64,000 nucleotides of DNA from Flavobacterium sp. CS20 (GCF_018080005.1 NZ_CP073015.1:2074501-2138500); one strand, 5' to 3'. Positions 35,269 to 45,628 are shown, counted from the first letter of the stretch. Translations and numbers: made by a program. Notes: generated by a model not told the origin, from the sequence alone.

Positions 35269-36348
35269 TTAATTGTTTACAATCTTCAAAAGTTGGTCTA
35301 AATCTTCTAAATCATTGTGATAATGAAAGCTAACACGCAAACCATTTCCTCTTTTTGAGAGACTAATATTAGCTTTTTCAAAGTCTTGAAATCGTTTTTG
35401 ATTGATACTTAAATTAAAAATGGTTGAATGTTGAGATCTTTTAGACACTACTTCATCAATAAGTTGTTGATTTTTAAAAGTTTCAAAGGCTTGACGAGAA
35501 ATATTTTGTAAATGGTTTTGAATGTTTTCTATTCCAATTTGGTTGTAATGTAATTCCAAAGCCGTTGCCAAAGATTTTATGGCAATTAAGTCGTAATGAC
35601 CTGGCTCTAAAAAGCCCATAGGTTTTGATGCTTCCTTGGTTTTGTCTATCAAACTATTGGCACCGATTTGCTTAGGGTTGAGCTCATCAAGTAGAGCTTC
35701 AGAAAGCATCACAATACAATTGCCAAGTCCAGCGTTGAGCCATTTATAGCCACTTGAAATCATTAAGTCAATTCCTGAATTTTTAAAATCATAGGCTTCA
35801 ACGCCAAGATACTGTGTGCCATCAACCAAAATTTTTAAGTTGGGAAAATCTCGCTTTAGTTTTTGAAAAAAAGAGGTTTCAAGGTGAAGTCCACTAAGAT
35901 ATTGAACTTTACTTACAGCAAAAAAATTGGGTTTATATTTGGCGATATACTCATAAATATCATTCTCAATTTGACTCGTTATAGAAATACTTTTACAATC
36001 AAAACCTCTGTTTTTTATAGGCAAACGAATAGAAGGATAATCTTCATTGAGATACAAAAAAGTAGCAGATTCATTTATGGCGTCTAAAACAGCATTAAAA
36101 GCCAAAGAAAAATTAGCCGAAATGGCTACTTTATCTTGGTCAACATTAAAAATCCTTGCAATATTTTTTTTGGTTAGAGTGATAATTTTATCTTCATCAT
36201 TCAAAAAAACACTGCCTTGATTGTAAAAATCTTCGTTGTCTTTTTGTTTTTGTAAAAGCACATTTATAGACAGCAACCCACAAGTCGCCGTATTGAGATA
36301 GGTGAAATTTTGAGTTTGTGGAAAAATAGTCTTGGTATTCATCAACAT
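35269..36348 (-). CDS. Class V aminotransferase-fold PLP enzyme
   Basis: 359 residues of the cysteine desulfurase/isopenicillin epimerase-like fold type I. PLP-site motifs: TYLNTATCGLLSINV, VDGTQYLGVEAYDFKNSGID (PLP Asp region) and the Schiff-base Lys in ISSGYKWLNAGLGN. C-terminal RGNGLRVSFHYHNDLEDLDQLL is typical. It lacks an obvious desulfurase Cys loop, so an aminotransferase or lyase role is as likely as a desulfurase. ATG codons at 36348 and 36342 both work. Confidence 0.85.
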   Translation of the reverse strand: MLMNTKTIFPQTQNFTYLNTATCGLLSINVLLQKQKDNEDFYNQGSVFLNDEDKIITLTKKNIARIFNVDQDKVAISANFSLAFNAVLDAINESATFLYLNEDYPSIRLPIKNRGFDCKSISITSQIENDIYEYIAKYKPNFFAVSKVQYLSGLHLETSFFQKLKRDFPNLKILVDGTQYLGVEAYDFKNSGIDLMISSGYKWLNAGLGNCIVMLSEALLDELNPKQIGANSLIDKTKEASKPMGFLEPGHYDLIAIKSLATALELHYNQIGIENIQNHLQNISRQAFETFKNQQLIDEVVSKRSQHSTIFNLSINQKRFQDFEKANISLSKRGNGLRVSFHYHNDLEDLDQLLKIVNN

Positions 36349-36384
36349 TTAGCTTAAATTTGGAAGACTAAAATACAATTTATT

Positions 36385-36819
36385 ATGACTTCTTCTAAAG
36401 ATATTGATATCGATCAAAAAGAGTTGTTCAAAAACGCTAATAGGCGCTTAAATCAAAAAAAGCGTTTAGTGCATCACCTCGTCTTTTTTATAGCAGGTGC
36501 CGTGGTTTTAATTTTTGTCAATTTAGTTTTAGAATATCAAATTGATTTTAAGCCCTTAGGCTGGCATTGGTTTGTTTCAGCTATTTTGATTTGGGCATTT
36601 TTTCTCCTTGCTCACACCATCAATGTGTTTTTTGTTGAAAAATTAATGGGCAGAGCTTGGGAAGAAAAATATATGAGTAAACTTGTTGAAAAACAATTGG
36701 TTAAACTAAAAAAACTTCAAAAAAAAGTAGATGAAAAATACCCATTAGAAGGCACAAGTCAAGATAAACAAGATGAAAATCAGTCTAAAACTGAACCCCA
36801 AAACCCTAAAAAATCTTGA
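36385..36819 (+). CDS. 2TM domain protein
   Basis: 144 residues. A basic N-terminus (ANRRLNQKKRLVHHLVFF) leads into two membrane helices (about 27-47 and 60-80) with FVEKLMGRAWEEKYMSKLVEK after them. This is the 2TM domain found in Bacteroidota, sometimes fused to LytTR or histidine kinases. The C-terminal tail is Lys/Gln-rich and disordered. Its stop overlaps the folA start by 4 bases. Function unknown. Confidence 0.8.
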   Translation: MTSSKDIDIDQKELFKNANRRLNQKKRLVHHLVFFIAGAVVLIFVNLVLEYQIDFKPLGWHWFVSAILIWAFFLLAHTINVFFVEKLMGRAWEEKYMSKLVEKQLVKLKKLQKKVDEKYPLEGTSQDKQDENQSKTEPQNPKKS

Positions 36820-37310
36820 AGTTAATTGCTATTGTCGCCGTTGGAGAAAGAAACGAGTTGGGTAAAGACAATCAATTGCTTTGGCATTTGCCCGATGATT
36901 TTAAGCGTTTTAAAGCTTTAACGAGCCAGCATTTTATTATTATGGGCAGAAAAACCTTTGAGTCTTTTCCTAAACCTTTACCTCACAGGACTCATATTGT
37001 GATTACACGACAAGATAACTACCCTATCAAAGATTGCATTGTTGTAAAAAGCATTGATGAAGCCATCAAAATAGCTAAAAAACAAGACAAGGTTTTTGTG
37101 ATTGGTGGTGGCGAAATCTACAAGCAATTTATGCCATATGTTGATGAAATAGAACTGACCCGTGTTCGTGGACAATTTGATGCAGACACATATTTTCCTG
37201 AAATCAATTTGAATACTTGGACATTAACCCAAAGCAAACATCATCCAAAAGATGATAAACACAACTACGCCTTTGATTACGAAACCTACACCCGAAAATC
37301 AGTTTCATAA
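36816..37310 (+). CDS. folA: Dihydrofolate reductase
   Basis: Reduces dihydrofolate with NADPH. 164 residues with IAIVAVGERNELGKDNQLLW, HLPDDFKRFKALT (active Asp), IIMGRKTFESFPKPLP and VFVIGGGEIYKQFMP. TTG start overlapping the TGA of the 2TM gene (TTGA), a coupling signal. Next gene overlaps by one base. Confidence 0.95.
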   Translation: MKLIAIVAVGERNELGKDNQLLWHLPDDFKRFKALTSQHFIIMGRKTFESFPKPLPHRTHIVITRQDNYPIKDCIVVKSIDEAIKIAKKQDKVFVIGGGEIYKQFMPYVDEIELTRVRGQFDADTYFPEINLNTWTLTQSKHHPKDDKHNYAFDYETYTRKSVS

Positions 37311-38152
37311 TGCAACATATTAAAAAAATATGTGAGTTAAACGGCATCAAATTTCAAAATATAAATCCGCTTAATGGCGGTGATATCAATGACACTTATA
37401 AGATTGATTCTCCAAAGCGAGATTATGTCATTAAAGTCAATCAAGTCAAGCGTTTTCCAGATATGTTTAAGCTTGAAGCTAAATCGCTAAGTCTTCTTTC
37501 AAAAACCAAAAGTTTTGTCATTCCTGAAGTCATTGCTTATGGCGATTTTAAAAATTACACCTATCTCATTTTAGAATATATTGAAAGTGGACAGCCTGAA
37601 AATTCATCTGAAACCTTTGCAGTTGCCTTAGCAAAACTCCATAAAACCCAATCGGAAACATTTGGTCTTGATTTTAACAACTATATCGGTGGCCTACCGC
37701 AACCTAATCTACCAAATTTTGATAATGCTTTAGACTTTTATATAAATCTGAGATTAGAACCTCAATTTAAGCTCGCACGGCAAAAGGGATTTGAATTTAA
37801 AAATCTCAATAATTTCTATAAAAACTTAGAGGAAATTATCCCAACAGAAAAATCCTCTCTAATTCACGGCGATTTATGGGCGGGCAATCATTTATTTACC
37901 AGCAATGGCAAAACCTGTATTTTTGACCCAGCCATAGCTTATGCACCGCGGGAAATGGATTTGGCGATGATGAAACTATTTGGTGGCTATTCTCAAGATA
38001 TTTTTAAAATATACAATGAAATATCTCCATTAGAACCCAACTGGAAATCTCGAATATCGCTTTGGCAACTTTACTATATTTTAGTCCATCTCAATTTGTT
38101 TGGATCTTCGTATTATAGTCAAGCAAAACATTTTTTAAATCAATACCAATAA
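37310..38152 (+). CDS. Fructosamine kinase/aminoglycoside phosphotransferase-fold protein
   Basis: 280 residues of the fructosamine-3-kinase family. Lys in DYVIKVNQVKRF, Brenner-type catalytic loop SLIHGDLWAGNHLF and metal loop CIFDPAIAYAPREMDLAMM. Phosphorylates ketoamines on glycated proteins, a protein-repair step, by family. Its ATG overlaps the folA stop (TAATG), so the 2TM gene, folA and this gene are translationally linked. Confidence 0.88.
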   Translation: MQHIKKICELNGIKFQNINPLNGGDINDTYKIDSPKRDYVIKVNQVKRFPDMFKLEAKSLSLLSKTKSFVIPEVIAYGDFKNYTYLILEYIESGQPENSSETFAVALAKLHKTQSETFGLDFNNYIGGLPQPNLPNFDNALDFYINLRLEPQFKLARQKGFEFKNLNNFYKNLEEIIPTEKSSLIHGDLWAGNHLFTSNGKTCIFDPAIAYAPREMDLAMMKLFGGYSQDIFKIYNEISPLEPNWKSRISLWQLYYILVHLNLFGSSYYSQAKHFLNQYQ

Positions 38153-38154
38153 AA

Positions 38155-38182
38155 AAACCTGTTGAGTGTCAACAACAGGTTT
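38155..38182 (-). terminator. Terminator for the 38206-38547 gene
   Basis: Stem AAACCTGTTG/CAACAGGTTT with an 8-base loop; on the minus strand it is followed by seven T in all. It also lies just past the convergent kinase gene. Confidence 0.75.
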
Positions 38183-38205
38183 GTGAGATAATGTGAAATA
38201 AGGAA

Positions 38206-38547
38206 CTATTTCTTTTTAGTTTTATACAATTGTTTGATTTTAGCAATTTCTTTTTCTGAAAAATTTCCTTCTAAAATTTTTACAAATGATTCATCAATTT
38301 TTTTGTTGGTTGATGCCAGTTGCTCAGGATCATCAGACAAGTTATTTTCAGCACGAGCACGACCTAATTCAGTAGAATAAATAGCTCTATAGAGTAAAAG
38401 ACTCCTATCATCATCAAGTTTGAGCTCTTGACTGATTTTGGTAGCAGTTGCTTTACTAGATTCTGCTAAGCTTTGTGGGTTTGAGTCTTGTGCATAAACT
38501 CCAATACTCATAAATGTAAAAATAGCAATGTAAATAATTGATTTCAT
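38206..38547 (-). CDS. Small exported helical protein
   Basis: 113 residues. Signal peptide (IIYIAIFTFMSIGVYAQ), then a largely helical, charged mature part (SSKATATKISQELKLDDDRS, FVKILEGNFSEKEIAKIKQL). It recalls small periplasmic Spy-like or DUF-type proteins of Flavobacteria, but I cannot name a family. Own terminator downstream; divergent from the next gene. Confidence 0.6.
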   Translation of the reverse strand: MKSIIYIAIFTFMSIGVYAQDSNPQSLAESSKATATKISQELKLDDDRSLLLYRAIYSTELGRARAENNLSDDPEQLASTNKKIDESFVKILEGNFSEKEIAKIKQLYKTKKK

Positions 38548-38715
38548 AATTTTAATTTTGCGATAAATTTAATCGTTTTTTTAATATAAAACAAATCTAA
38601 TAGATTTTGTTTCAAAATTTAAGCTATTTCAAATATATTTAGTTTATTTTACTAAGATTGCGTTAATTAGATCCTTTTGGATATTTACTAATTTTACTTT
38701 TAAAAAAAATTTTTT

Positions 38716-40179
38716 ATGAAAAGTTTTATTACACTCATGATGCTATTGTTTTTTTATATATCGTCAGCTCAATCTGTTGAAGGTTATGTTTTTGACAAAA
38801 AAAAACAAACTCCAGTTGTTTTTGCTAGCGTTTATACCACTCAAAACACTGGTGTGATTACTAACCAAGAAGGTGCTTTCAAAATTAAAATTGACAATTT
38901 ATCAGAAATAGACAGCTTAATCATCACAAGTTTAGGCTATGAAAAATATTCTTTAGCCTATAATCAGCTCAATAATTTAGACACTATTTTCTTAAAAGAA
39001 CAAAAAGAAATGCTTAACGATGTAGTGATTTCTGCAAATAAGCTAAGTGCAAATCAAATTATCCAAAAATTTAAAGATAGTATTAGTCAACGGCATTTTA
39101 TAGAGCCAACGCAATTCAAAATTTTTAAACGAACGCACTATATAGACAATCCTAAGTCTTTAGAAGTAGAGATTAATAAATCTTCATTTATGACACGCAA
39201 ACAAAGAAAATCGTTCAATGATAAGATTGTAAAATATTTTAAAGATATCGATGGCAATATTTCAAATACCTACGAAGATCTGCTTTACAACGCCTATTAT
39301 TTTAAAGATTCTATGAATGTAGATTATGTTAAAGGCACAAAACTCATCAATTTAAGTCAAAACACATCGGTTGAAACCCTTCAAAAAGAAGTATTTAAAG
39401 AATTGCTTACCGCTTTAGATACTGAATCAACTTTTAAAGTCAAATCAGGTCTTTTTACTGTTGATGATAGTTTAAGCACTAAAAAATTTATTCAGTTTAG
39501 CGATAATTCTATCAAAGACACATTAAAAAATTCAACTACCGAAAATTCAGCTTTAAAATCGCTAACCCACAACCTTCCAAATCATGATATATTTGAAGAT
39601 TTAGACCATTACAAATTTAAACTTATCGATACAAAATTGTATGAAGACGAAGTTGTTTACGTGTTAAGCTTTGCTCCTGATCACAGAAAAGCCAAATACC
39701 AAGGCAATGTATATATCAATGCCGTTGACTTTGGGCTAATGCGTATGGATTATAGACTTATTGAAGGCGAAAAAGAAGCTGGTCGTAATATGAAGTTTTT
39801 ATTAGGTATAAAGTATAGAATTGACCAAAGTGAATATCAGATTATTTATCAAAAGCATAAAAACAACATATATTATCCCAAATATTTTCGTTCAAAATAC
39901 AATCAGTATGTTTATGTAGATAGAAACATTAAATTTAAAGAAAATATAGATGACAGAAGCGAAAGAATTCAACTCAAACTCGATTTTCATGTTGAAAACA
40001 ACAACCAAATGATTACCGAATTTTTATTTATGAGCCCCAAACCCATAGACAAAAACAACTATTCTTTTGATAAAAATGGATTTGCATTTTCTGAATACAT
40101 CAAAACCTACGACCCAAAAATTTGGGAAGAATATGATATCATTCAAGTTACAGAAGGCATTAAAAATTACGAATACTAA
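38716..40179 (+). CDS. Carboxypeptidase-like regulatory domain protein, exported
   Basis: 487 residues. Signal peptide (LMMLLFFYISSAQS), then a CarboxypepD_reg-like beta-sandwich (VEGYVFDKKKQTPVVFASVY ... IDSLIITSLGYEKYSLAY) as on TonB-receptor N-termini. The remainder (about 105-487) resembles the DUF5686-like region of outer-membrane proteins (VVISANKLSANQIIQKFKDS; VDFGLMRMDYRLIEGE). It ends without a T9SS tail or a full barrel. Probably periplasmic or outer-membrane; role unknown. The M3 peptidase gene follows after 9 bases. Confidence 0.72.
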   Translation: MKSFITLMMLLFFYISSAQSVEGYVFDKKKQTPVVFASVYTTQNTGVITNQEGAFKIKIDNLSEIDSLIITSLGYEKYSLAYNQLNNLDTIFLKEQKEMLNDVVISANKLSANQIIQKFKDSISQRHFIEPTQFKIFKRTHYIDNPKSLEVEINKSSFMTRKQRKSFNDKIVKYFKDIDGNISNTYEDLLYNAYYFKDSMNVDYVKGTKLINLSQNTSVETLQKEVFKELLTALDTESTFKVKSGLFTVDDSLSTKKFIQFSDNSIKDTLKNSTTENSALKSLTHNLPNHDIFEDLDHYKFKLIDTKLYEDEVVYVLSFAPDHRKAKYQGNVYINAVDFGLMRMDYRLIEGEKEAGRNMKFLLGIKYRIDQSEYQIIYQKHKNNIYYPKYFRSKYNQYVYVDRNIKFKENIDDRSERIQLKLDFHVENNNQMITEFLFMSPKPIDKNNYSFDKNGFAFSEYIKTYDPKIWEEYDIIQVTEGIKNYEY

Positions 40180-40188
40180 AATTTATTT

Positions 40189-42226
40189 ATGACCCAAAGT
40201 AATCCTCTATTAAACCATTTTGAAATTCCACCATTTTCAAAACTCAAGCCTGAACATTTTAAACCTGCTATCAAAGAATCCATTGAAAAAGCAAAACGAG
40301 AAATCAATGAAATAACCCAACAGAAAAATCCAACTTTTGAAAACACCATCGTCGCTTTAGACAATGCAGGTTATGATTTGGAGCGGATTTCTCAAATTTT
40401 GTTCAACCTCAACTCTGCTGAAACCAATGAAGATATTCAGCAAATCACACAAGACGTGTCACCGTGGTTAAGCAATTTTCAAAATGATATCATGACCAAT
40501 GTTGAACTTTTTGAAGCGGTAAAACAAGTTTACAAACAAAAAGATGAGCTAAATTTAAACCCAGAGCAACACACACTTCTCGACAAACATTATAAAAGTT
40601 TTGTGAGAAATGGTGCCAACCTGAACAAAGATCAACAAGAAAAACTGCGTGAAATTGATAACAAACTTTCAACCTTGAGCTTGAAATTTGGTCAACACGT
40701 CTTGGCAGAAACCAATGCATATCAACTGCATATCAAAGACCAATCAGAGCTTAAAGGTTTGCCTGAAAATTTACTTGAAGCAAGCAGCAGATTTAGCAAA
40801 ACAACAAGATAAAACAGGTTATATTTTTACACTGCAATATCCGAGCTATGTGCCGTTTATGAAATATTGCGAAAACAGAAAATTGCGTAAAGAAATGGCT
40901 CTCGCCTTTGGCAAACGTGGCTTTCAAAAAAACGACAATAACAACGAAGAGATTGTAAAATCTATTGTAAAATTGAGACACAAACGTGCCAATCTGCTTG
41001 GCTTTAAATCTCACGCCGAATATATTTTGGAAGAACGCATGGCAAAATCTCCTAAAAAAGTCAATGATTTTTTAGAAGATTTGCTTTCAAAAGCCAAACC
41101 CGCAAGACAAAAAGAATTTGAAGAATTATCAACTTTTGCAAAAGACAGAGACGGTATCAACCAATTACAAAAATGGGATGTGGCGTTTTATACCGAAAAA
41201 CTCAAACAACAAAAATTTAATTTAGACGATGAATTGTTAAAACCCTATTTTCCACTCAACCAAGTTATAGATGGTGTTTTTCTGATTGCCAATAAACTTT
41301 ATGATTTGAATTTTAAAGAAGTTGATAATATTGAAAAATACCATAAAGAGGTCAAAACCTATGAAGTTTACGATGACAATCAAAATTTTAAAGCGATCTT
41401 TTACGCTGATTTTCATCCACGTGCAGGAAAACGCGACGGTGCTTGGATGACCTTGTATAAAAATCAGTTTAAAACCCAAACAAAAAACGAAAGACCGCAA
41501 GTGTCTATTGTTTGTAATTTTAGCAAACCCACTCAAACCCAACCGTCTTTGTTAACTTTTAATGAAGTAACAACTTTGTTTCACGAATTTGGACACGCCT
41601 TACACGGAATGCTTGCCAATACGCAATACCGTAGCCTTTCTGGACCATCAGTCTATTGGGATTTTGTTGAATTGCCAAGTCAATTATTAGAAAAGCGGTG
41701 TTACGAAAAAGATGCTTTAGACTTGTTTGCCAAACACTATAAAACCAGCGAAACCATTCCTGAAAAATACGTTGAGCAAATCAAAGTCGCAGCCAATTTT
41801 AATGAAGGCATGCAAACTTTAAGACAACTCAGTTTTGGTTTGCTTGATATGGCATGGCATACCACAAATCCAGATGATATTATAAATGTAAAAACTTTTG
41901 AAAAAGCCGCTTTTGAACCTACGAGATTAGTTGATGACGTTGAAGAAAACTGTATGAGTACGGCATTTTCTCATATTTTTCAAGGTGGTTACTCGGCAGG
42001 TTATTATTCTTACAAATGGGCAGAAGTCCTCGATGCCGATGCGTTTGAAGCTTTTAAAGAAAATGGTATTTTTGATGCTAAAACCGCAAAAGCTTTTAAA
42101 ACCAATATTTTAGAAAAAGGCGGCACCGAAGAACCAATGTCGCTCTATAAACGCTTTAGAGGTCAAGAACCCAATCCTGAAGCTTTGCTCAAACGTGCTG
42201 GTCTTTTGAAATCTGAAAAAAATTAG
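40189..42226 (+). CDS. M3-family metallopeptidase (oligopeptidase A/Dcp type), frameshifted
   Basis: Zinc oligopeptidase, about 678 residues if repaired, the normal size. N-terminal helical part NHFEIPPFSKLKPEHFKPAI; catalytic site LFHEFGHALHGML (H-E-x-x-H) and later Glu; C-terminal FRGQEPNPEALLKRAGLL. The frame breaks near 40783: LPENLLEA must continue AADLAKQQDKTGYIF, but one extra A in CAAGCAGCAG shifts it. Family members degrade short peptides in the cytosol or periplasm; no signal peptide is seen. Sequencing error or recent inactivation. Confidence 0.85.
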
Positions 42227-42282
42227 TTATTTTTTGATTCAATACAAATATGAATGCTAATTGAAATAAAACATCTTTAATC

Positions 42283-43065
42283 ATGGCATCAAAAAACTTA
42301 ATCGTAAGCATCATCCAAACCGAATTAACTTGGGAAAACAAAGACGCTAATTTTAAAAAGTTTGATGACCTTATCAACGCCATAGAATTAGATACAGACT
42401 TGATAGTTTTGCCCGAAATGTTCTCAACAGGATTCAGTATGAATGCCGAAAAACTTTACGACGAACCTGAAGGACAAACCTTAGATTGGCTACAACATCA
42501 CGCCAAAGCCAAACAAGTCGCCATTACAGGAAGTGCCATTATCAAAGACCAAAATCAATATTTCAACCGATTGTTTTTTGTTGAACCCAACGGTAATTAT
42601 AAAACTTACGACAAACGCCATTTGTTTACCTTAGCTGGCGAAGAAAAACATTATTCTGCTGGACAAGCCAAACTTATTGTTGATTACAAAGGCTGGAAAA
42701 TCTGTCCTTTGGTTTGTTACGATTTACGTTTTCCCGTTTGGATAAGAAACCAAGAAGACTATGACTTGCTCATTTTTGTCGCCAACTGGCCAGCTATGCG
42801 CGTCAAAGCTTGGGATGCTTTATTGCAAGCTCGAGCCATTGAAAATATGAGTTATACCATAGGTGTCAACCGCATTGGCGAAGATGGTAAAGGCTATCCA
42901 CATTGTGGACATTCTGCCATTTACGATGCCTTAGGCGAAAAAATCACAACCGATTTATTTGAAGAAGCTTTTGTAGAAACTAAAACTTTGTCTAAACAAG
43001 GTTTACTTGAAACTAGAGAGAAATTTGGGTTTTTGAGAGATAGAGATGAGTTTAAGGTAAACTGA
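42283..43065 (+). CDS. Nitrilase-family omega-amidase-like hydrolase
   Basis: 260 residues of the carbon-nitrogen hydrolase superfamily. Catalytic triad: Glu in VLPEMFSTGFS, Lys in YDKRHLFTLAGE, Cys in PLVCYDLRFPVW. This matches the YafV/Nit2 branch that hydrolyses alpha-ketoglutaramate (omega-amidase repair). Cytosolic. The last 14 bases overlap the convergent lipoprotein gene. Confidence 0.9.
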   Translation: MASKNLIVSIIQTELTWENKDANFKKFDDLINAIELDTDLIVLPEMFSTGFSMNAEKLYDEPEGQTLDWLQHHAKAKQVAITGSAIIKDQNQYFNRLFFVEPNGNYKTYDKRHLFTLAGEEKHYSAGQAKLIVDYKGWKICPLVCYDLRFPVWIRNQEDYDLLIFVANWPAMRVKAWDALLQARAIENMSYTIGVNRIGEDGKGYPHCGHSAIYDALGEKITTDLFEEAFVETKTLSKQGLLETREKFGFLRDRDEFKVN

Positions 43066-44665
43066 CGCACCGCACAACATCCCAATTGGCTCTAAGTTCT
43101 AAAAGCGTTGGACTGTATTTGACGTCTTCAGGCTGAATATTTTCAAGATAATCGCCACTGTCCCAAACCCCATTGTTGTTGTCGTCATAAATCACTTTGA
43201 TATAATATTTGCCAGGGTTGACGTGCTCAAAAGTATGTGTGTTGGTATTGGTTAGTATAACCGATTTTTCAACTTTTTCTTTATCATCTACCAGTTGCAC
43301 TATGGCAGGATAGCGATCAAGGTTGGTGATGGTTAAAACTAAAACACTGTAATCTGATAAGGGTTTTGTTTTGAGGTTGAGCTTGATAGTGTCGTTTGTA
43401 TTGCCATAAAAATCTTTAACCGCACCAGGCAAAATACTCATTTGATATTTAGAATTTTCAACTTTATCAAAGACCATTTCAACTTGATTTTGAAAAGAAT
43501 CAACGCGAAATTTAAACTTTATTTTTAACGAATCGGTATCAATTAAATCTATTTTACTGGTATCGATATATTCTATGGGTAAATTAGCTTTGATAAAAAC
43601 ACGTTCATCAAATTTGATCATACTCTTGGGTTTGGTTTCAATTTGAAGCGAATCGGCTTCCATATCTTTTGTTTTAACCACAAGAGTGTCAACTTGAGAT
43701 TGATGCTTAAAAGCAAATAATAAGCTATCTCTTTGAAAATAGGGTTTCATCCAATAATTTAAAGTGTCGCTTTCTCTACTTTTCGTAATTCGCGTCTGAA
43801 ATGTGTCGGGTGCTTTGGTCAGTAGTTCAATATTATAATCCATGGTATCTAAAACGCCTTGGTAACCAAAAATCAAATGGTTTTTACTCACTTGTTTTGG
43901 ACGAATAGGTTTAAAATCTTTATATGTATTAAATAAGTTAATTTTATAATTTTTTGTTGTCGGCAAAGTGATAAAGCTATCGATAAAACCTATTTTTTCT
44001 CGACCAGGATTAAATTTATAATCCCGGTTTTTATCCTCTAAAGCTACTAATTTGTATGTGCCTTCTCGCATATTTTCTAAGCTAAAGACGTTGGTAGAAT
44101 CTTTTGAAAAAGTTACATAAGTCGGTAACTTTTTAAATACAACAGAATCTGAGTAAGTACTGTCTTTTTCATACAGCAACACACTGACAAACTCTGGCGT
44201 TTCTCTAAAATTCATATCATTCACAAAACCGTCAAGTTTCAGAGAATCAATATAATCTCCAGTAGAAAATACATATTTAAAAAATGGGAGCGGATTACCT
44301 TCATTGTTGTCTTCTATACTTTGCCCAAAGTTGATGGTATAAGTGGTGTTGTCTTGAAGCGAGTCAATAGGTAATTTTATTCTAATTTCTTTAGAGGCTG
44401 TTCCCATGGGTGTTATTTCGGGTCGTGGCAATATAGGTGGCGAAAAAATAATTTGTTGTTGTGCATTTTGCAGTCTAATAAACTCATTAAACTGAATTCT
44501 AATTTCTTCTTGATCGAAATAAGTTGAATAATTTTGTGGACTTGAAGAAACAAATTCTGGTGGCGTCACATCTTTTGGTCCGCCTTGAGGACGACCAATT
44601 TGAGCACAACTGTATATAAGTGTTGCAATGAAAACTAAACCAAAAATTAATCGAAACCGATTCAA
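43052..44665 (-). CDS. Lipoprotein with Ig-like (Big_5) domain
   Basis: 537 residues. Signal with lipobox LIYSC (FIATLIYSCAQIG), so lipid-anchored. N-terminal Big_5/SbsA-like domain (VTPPEFVSSSPQNYSTYFDQ ... YTINFGQSIEDNNEGNPLP), followed by repeated beta-rich segments and a C-terminal GKYYIKVIYDDNNNGVWDSG typical of this Bacteroidota family. Extracytoplasmic, role unknown. Convergent overlap with the nitrilase gene. Confidence 0.85.
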   Translation of the reverse strand: MNRFRLIFGLVFIATLIYSCAQIGRPQGGPKDVTPPEFVSSSPQNYSTYFDQEEIRIQFNEFIRLQNAQQQIIFSPPILPRPEITPMGTASKEIRIKLPIDSLQDNTTYTINFGQSIEDNNEGNPLPFFKYVFSTGDYIDSLKLDGFVNDMNFRETPEFVSVLLYEKDSTYSDSVVFKKLPTYVTFSKDSTNVFSLENMREGTYKLVALEDKNRDYKFNPGREKIGFIDSFITLPTTKNYKINLFNTYKDFKPIRPKQVSKNHLIFGYQGVLDTMDYNIELLTKAPDTFQTRITKSRESDTLNYWMKPYFQRDSLLFAFKHQSQVDTLVVKTKDMEADSLQIETKPKSMIKFDERVFIKANLPIEYIDTSKIDLIDTDSLKIKFKFRVDSFQNQVEMVFDKVENSKYQMSILPGAVKDFYGNTNDTIKLNLKTKPLSDYSVLVLTITNLDRYPAIVQLVDDKEKVEKSVILTNTNTHTFEHVNPGKYYIKVIYDDNNNGVWDSGDYLENIQPEDVKYSPTLLELRANWDVVRCVSLP

Positions 44666-44738
44666 AATCTATTTTTTTACAAAGAAACAATTTTTTCATT
44701 TGATAGTCGCTATGTCAAATCATTCTATTACTGAGAAC

Positions 44739-44771
44739 TTGAACGCGTCGAGTTTTAATTATGTAAATTTG
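44739..44771 (+). promoter_or_regulatory. Promoter of lipB
   Basis: TTG at 44739-44741, 22 bases, then TAAATTTG at 44764-44771, a good match to the Bacteroidota TTG/TAnnTTTG promoter. The -7 box ends four bases (CAAT) before the ATG, so the message should be leaderless. Confidence 0.65.
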
Positions 44772-44775
44772 CAAT

Positions 44776-45480
44776 ATGAATAAAGATATTATTTTAGAAG
44801 ACCTAGGATTAAAAGATTATAAAGCAACTTGGGACTATCAAGAACAGCTTTTTGATAGTATTTTGAACACCAAAATTAAAAACCGACGTCAAAATTTAAC
44901 CGATAAGACGTCTAACTACTTTCTATTTGTTGAACATCCACACGTTTATACTTTAGGAAAAAGTGGAAAATTAGAACACTTATTACTCAACGAAGAACAG
45001 CTAAAAGCTAAAAATGCCACATTTTATAAAATCAATCGCGGTGGCGACATTACTTATCACGGTCCAGGTCAAATTGTGGGCTATCCGATATTAGATTTAG
45101 ACAATTTTTTCACTGACATTCATAAATACCTAAGAACTTTAGAAGAAGTCATTATTCGTACGCTTAAAGATTACGGTATCGAAGCCACAAGAAGCAAAGG
45201 CGAAACAGGTGTTTGGCTCGATGTGGATACGCCATTTGCTCGTAAAATTTGTGCTATGGGCGTTCGGGCTTCGCGTTGGGTAACAATGCACGGATTTGCA
45301 TTTAATGTCAACGCTGATTTAGGTTATTTTGATAACATCGTGCCTTGTGGTATCAAAGACAAAGCCGTGACTTCACTCAATGTAGAATTAGGGCAAAAAA
45401 CAGTTGATATAGATGAAGTAAAGGAAAAGCTTAAACATCATTTTGAAACTTGTTTTGAGGCTAAACTCATACTGAAATAG
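44776..45480 (+). CDS. lipB: Octanoyltransferase LipB
   Basis: Moves octanoyl from acyl carrier protein to lipoyl-dependent enzymes. 234 residues with FVEHPHVYTLGKSG, INRGGDITYHGPGQIVGYPI and the catalytic Cys in VPCGIKDKAVTSL. Intact. Its TAG stop coincides with the first bases of a hairpin repeat. Confidence 0.95.
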   Translation: MNKDIILEDLGLKDYKATWDYQEQLFDSILNTKIKNRRQNLTDKTSNYFLFVEHPHVYTLGKSGKLEHLLLNEEQLKAKNATFYKINRGGDITYHGPGQIVGYPILDLDNFFTDIHKYLRTLEEVIIRTLKDYGIEATRSKGETGVWLDVDTPFARKICAMGVRASRWVTMHGFAFNVNADLGYFDNIVPCGIKDKAVTSLNVELGQKTVDIDEVKEKLKHHFETCFEAKLILK

Positions 45481-45590
45481 CCACAAATTCTCGAATGAAA
45501 TATTAGTGCATTAGTGGCTGAAAAATTAAAGCCACGAATTCACGAATGAAATATTAGTGCACCTGCCTTTGACGGCAGTCGGGTTAGTGG
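45480..45590. repeat. Two hairpin repeats upstream of the GxxExxY gene
   Basis: Copies at 45480-45518 and 45531-45590. Each has a 17-base arm GCCACGAATTCACGAAT and a near-complementary arm ATTAGTGCATTAGTGGC around GAAATAT-type loop, giving an imperfect hairpin. The second is split by a 22-base insert (45562-45583). Confidence 0.85.
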
Positions 45591-45628
45591 AATAAAAAAA
45601 CTTTATGTATTTTTGATAAATTAAGGTT

